Assembly (NCBI GenBank): GCA_026387995.1
Contig: JAPLKQ010000136.1
Location: 1-6,951, forward strand
Origin: Bacillota bacterium
GTDB lineage: Bacteria > Bacillota_I > Bacilli_A > RFN20 > CAG-826
Direction: 5' to 3'
DNA length: 6,951 nucleotides
The translations under genes were made by a program, and so were the position numbers. The notes beneath the pieces were generated by a model. The model had not been told where the DNA came from and ran no database searches. It saw only the letters and a program-made list of their open reading frames with translations. Numbering within the stretch: position 1 is the stretch's first letter; every line of letters begins with the position of its first letter. Positions 6,103 through 6,951 of the stretch are shown here, in pieces.

Positions 6103-6130
6103 ATGATTAAGAAGATGGAGGAACATCATA

Positions 6131-6424
6131 ATGAATAAATTCGATTTGGTCGAACAAGTATCCAAAAAAGCTGGTTTATCTAAGAAAGATACTGAAGCCG
6201 CGGTTGAAGCAATCTTTGCTATTACCGAATTGACTTTGGCGAAAAAAGAACCAGTCAAAATTTCTGGGTTCGGCGCATTTGGAGTCAGAGAACGCAAAGG
6301 CCGCTTAGGTGTCAACCCAAGCACTGGCAAGAAAATTAAAATTCCTGCCGCTACCGTCGTCGTTTTCAAAGCTTCCAAAAAATTAAAAGAAAAAGTTGCA
6401 GTAAAAGCAAAAGGCAAAAAGTAG
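6131..6424 (+). CDS. hup: HU-family histone-like DNA-binding protein
   Basis: HU is an abundant homodimeric protein that bends and compacts DNA. The 97-residue product begins with the HU helices (MNKFDLVEQVSKKAGLSKKD, then the second helix to about 38), followed by GFGAFGVRERKGRLG (46-60), the flexible DNA-binding arm with NPSTG (62-66, the intercalating Pro at 63), the IPA turn (71-73) and the closing helix. The usual RNP of the arm reads VNP, with Val at 61. The protein ends in a lysine-rich tail (KEKVAVKAKGKK), a few residues longer than the roughly 90-residue Bacillus HU. A strong Shine-Dalgarno, GGAGG (6117-6121), lies 9 nt before the ATG. It is a single gene with its own promoter and terminator, as expected for a highly expressed nucleoid protein. 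IHF specificity is not indicated by the sequence. Confidence 0.96.
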   Translation: MNKFDLVEQVSKKAGLSKKDTEAAVEAIFAITELTLAKKEPVKISGFGAFGVRERKGRLGVNPSTGKKIKIPAATVVVFKASKKLKEKVAVKAKGKK

Positions 6425-6445
6425 ATTTATCTCACTTTAACCTTC

Positions 6446-6472
6446 AGAGAGGACTTCGGTCCTCTTTTTTTT
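6446..6472 (+). terminator. Intrinsic terminator of hup
   Basis: AGAGGAC (6448-6454) and GTCCTCT (6459-6465) form a perfect 7-bp stem closed by a C(UUCG)G tetraloop, followed by a run of eight T ending at 6472. It lies about 22 nt after the hup stop and insulates hup from the cca gene downstream. Confidence 0.95.
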
Positions 6473-6530
6473 ACGCCGATAAAACAAAATGGATTATTAT
6501 ATTAGTAGTTACGCGTGAAAGAGAAATCAC

Positions 6531-6951
6531 ATGGATATCAAAATCTTTAAAAATCTAGCCAAAAAATTCAAGAGTAGTGGTTATTCACTCTATATGGTCG
6601 GCGGTACTTCCCGCGATTATCTTTTAGGGCGCCCCATTACTGATTTTGATTTATCCACGGATGCTATTCCTTCGGAAATAAAAATTTTTCTTCCGGATGC
6701 CGATTATACTTTTTCCCACTATGGTTCGGTGAAGCTTAAAATCGACGGTAAATACGTCGATATAACCACTTTACGCCAAGAAGAAAAATATAAAGATCAC
6801 CGTCATCCTTCCTCCGTGTCTTTCGTGAATCAAATCAAGTTGGATTATCCACGCCGCGACTTCACGGTCAACGCCATTTACATCAACGACCAACTTGAGG
6901 TCTTTGATTTTACAAACGGGGTAGCGGATCTCAAAAACAAAATCATCCGGA
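6531..6951 (+). CDS. cca: CCA tRNA nucleotidyltransferase, 5' part (runs off the right end)
   Basis: The frame from the ATG at 6531 stays open to the window edge, giving the first 140 residues of a class II nucleotidyltransferase that adds or repairs the 3' CCA of tRNA. The class II signature is complete: MVGGTSRDYLLGR (22-34) with GG at 24-25, then twelve residues and D-x-D at 38 and 40 (DFDLST), which hold the metal-binding aspartates. KYVDITTLR (74-82) supplies a later conserved acidic residue at D77, and YPRRDFTVNA (106-115) is the RRDFTxNA motif. A weak Shine-Dalgarno (AAAGAG, 6518-6523) lies 7 nt upstream, and TATTAT/TATATT around 6495-6503 may be a -10 box without a clear -35. The related poly(A) polymerase I is possible but less likely in this kind of genome; the C-terminal half is not visible. 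Confidence 0.92.
   Translation, partial: MDIKIFKNLAKKFKSSGYSLYMVGGTSRDYLLGRPITDFDLSTDAIPSEIKIFLPDADYTFSHYGSVKLKIDGKYVDITTLRQEEKYKDHRHPSSVSFVNQIKLDYPRRDFTVNAIYINDQLEVFDFTNGVADLKNKIIR

Larger units (their letters stand above)
5849..6130. other. AT-rich spacer between gpsA and hup with several inverted repeats
   Basis: No credible gene is seen in these 282 bases. Besides the terminator and hup promoter listed separately, it holds a near-palindrome at 5907-5933 (TGCA-A-GAAA pairing with TTTCTGCA, one bulged A), a second repeat with CAAAAT (5940-5945) against ATTTTG (5952-5957) that overlaps the terminator stem by two bases, and TCGTCA (6009-6014) against TGACGA (6039-6044) just upstream of the hup promoter. 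In sequence this AT-rich, short repeats can arise by chance, so a regulatory role is only a possibility. Confidence 0.5.

Noticed and set aside
6070..6417. 115-codon minus-strand frame opposite hup
   Set aside because: It is antisense to a clear HU gene, and would cross the hup promoter and ribosome binding site.

Overview
This window is mostly ordinary housekeeping chromosome from a moderately AT-rich Gram-positive (Bacillota-type) bacterium. The evidence is an FMN riboswitch ahead of an ECF-type riboflavin transporter gene, strong Shine-Dalgarno sites, U-tailed hairpin terminators, and the neighbourhood rluB / ribU / fer / cmk / der / gpsA / hup, which resembles the Bacillus arrangement. 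TGA is used as a stop (rluB, the small membrane protein gene, cmk) and TGG encodes Trp, so the standard bacterial code applies. No rpsA lies between cmk and der and no spoIVA lies between gpsA and hup, unlike Bacillus. That fits a non-sporulating or reduced Bacilli, Erysipelotrichia or Acholeplasma/Izemoplasma-like lineage, but the sequence does not settle the taxon.

Layout. Positions 1-1274 hold the 3' part of a ParB-family gene followed without a gap by rluB (23S rRNA pseudouridine synthase). Positions 1284-1476 hold a promoter, FMN riboswitch and terminator controlling ribU (1481-2104). A shared bidirectional terminator separates ribU from a convergent minus-strand ferredoxin gene (2143-2337) that has its own near-consensus promoter. 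From 2494 a tight plus-strand operon runs: an unrecognised tail-anchored membrane protein, cmk, der and gpsA, joined by two ATGA overlaps and a 3-nt gap. A 282-bp AT-rich spacer with a strong terminator, several inverted repeats and an extended -10 promoter leads to hup (HU protein), which ends at a perfect UUCG hairpin terminator. The 5' part of a CCA-adding enzyme gene runs off the right end.

Functions are chromosome segregation and compaction (ParB, HU), ribosome and tRNA maturation (RluB, Der, CCA enzyme), CMP/dCMP phosphorylation (Cmk), glycerol-3-phosphate supply for lipids (GpsA), riboflavin uptake (RibU) and electron transfer (ferredoxin). I see no mobile element, CRISPR array, rRNA, tRNA or defence system, and no convincing new multi-gene system. 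The points most worth a second look are the ParB protein, which has lost the ENxxR nucleotide-binding motif while keeping its DNA-binding helix, its position beside rluB, and the unrecognised membrane protein heading the cmk-der-gpsA operon.
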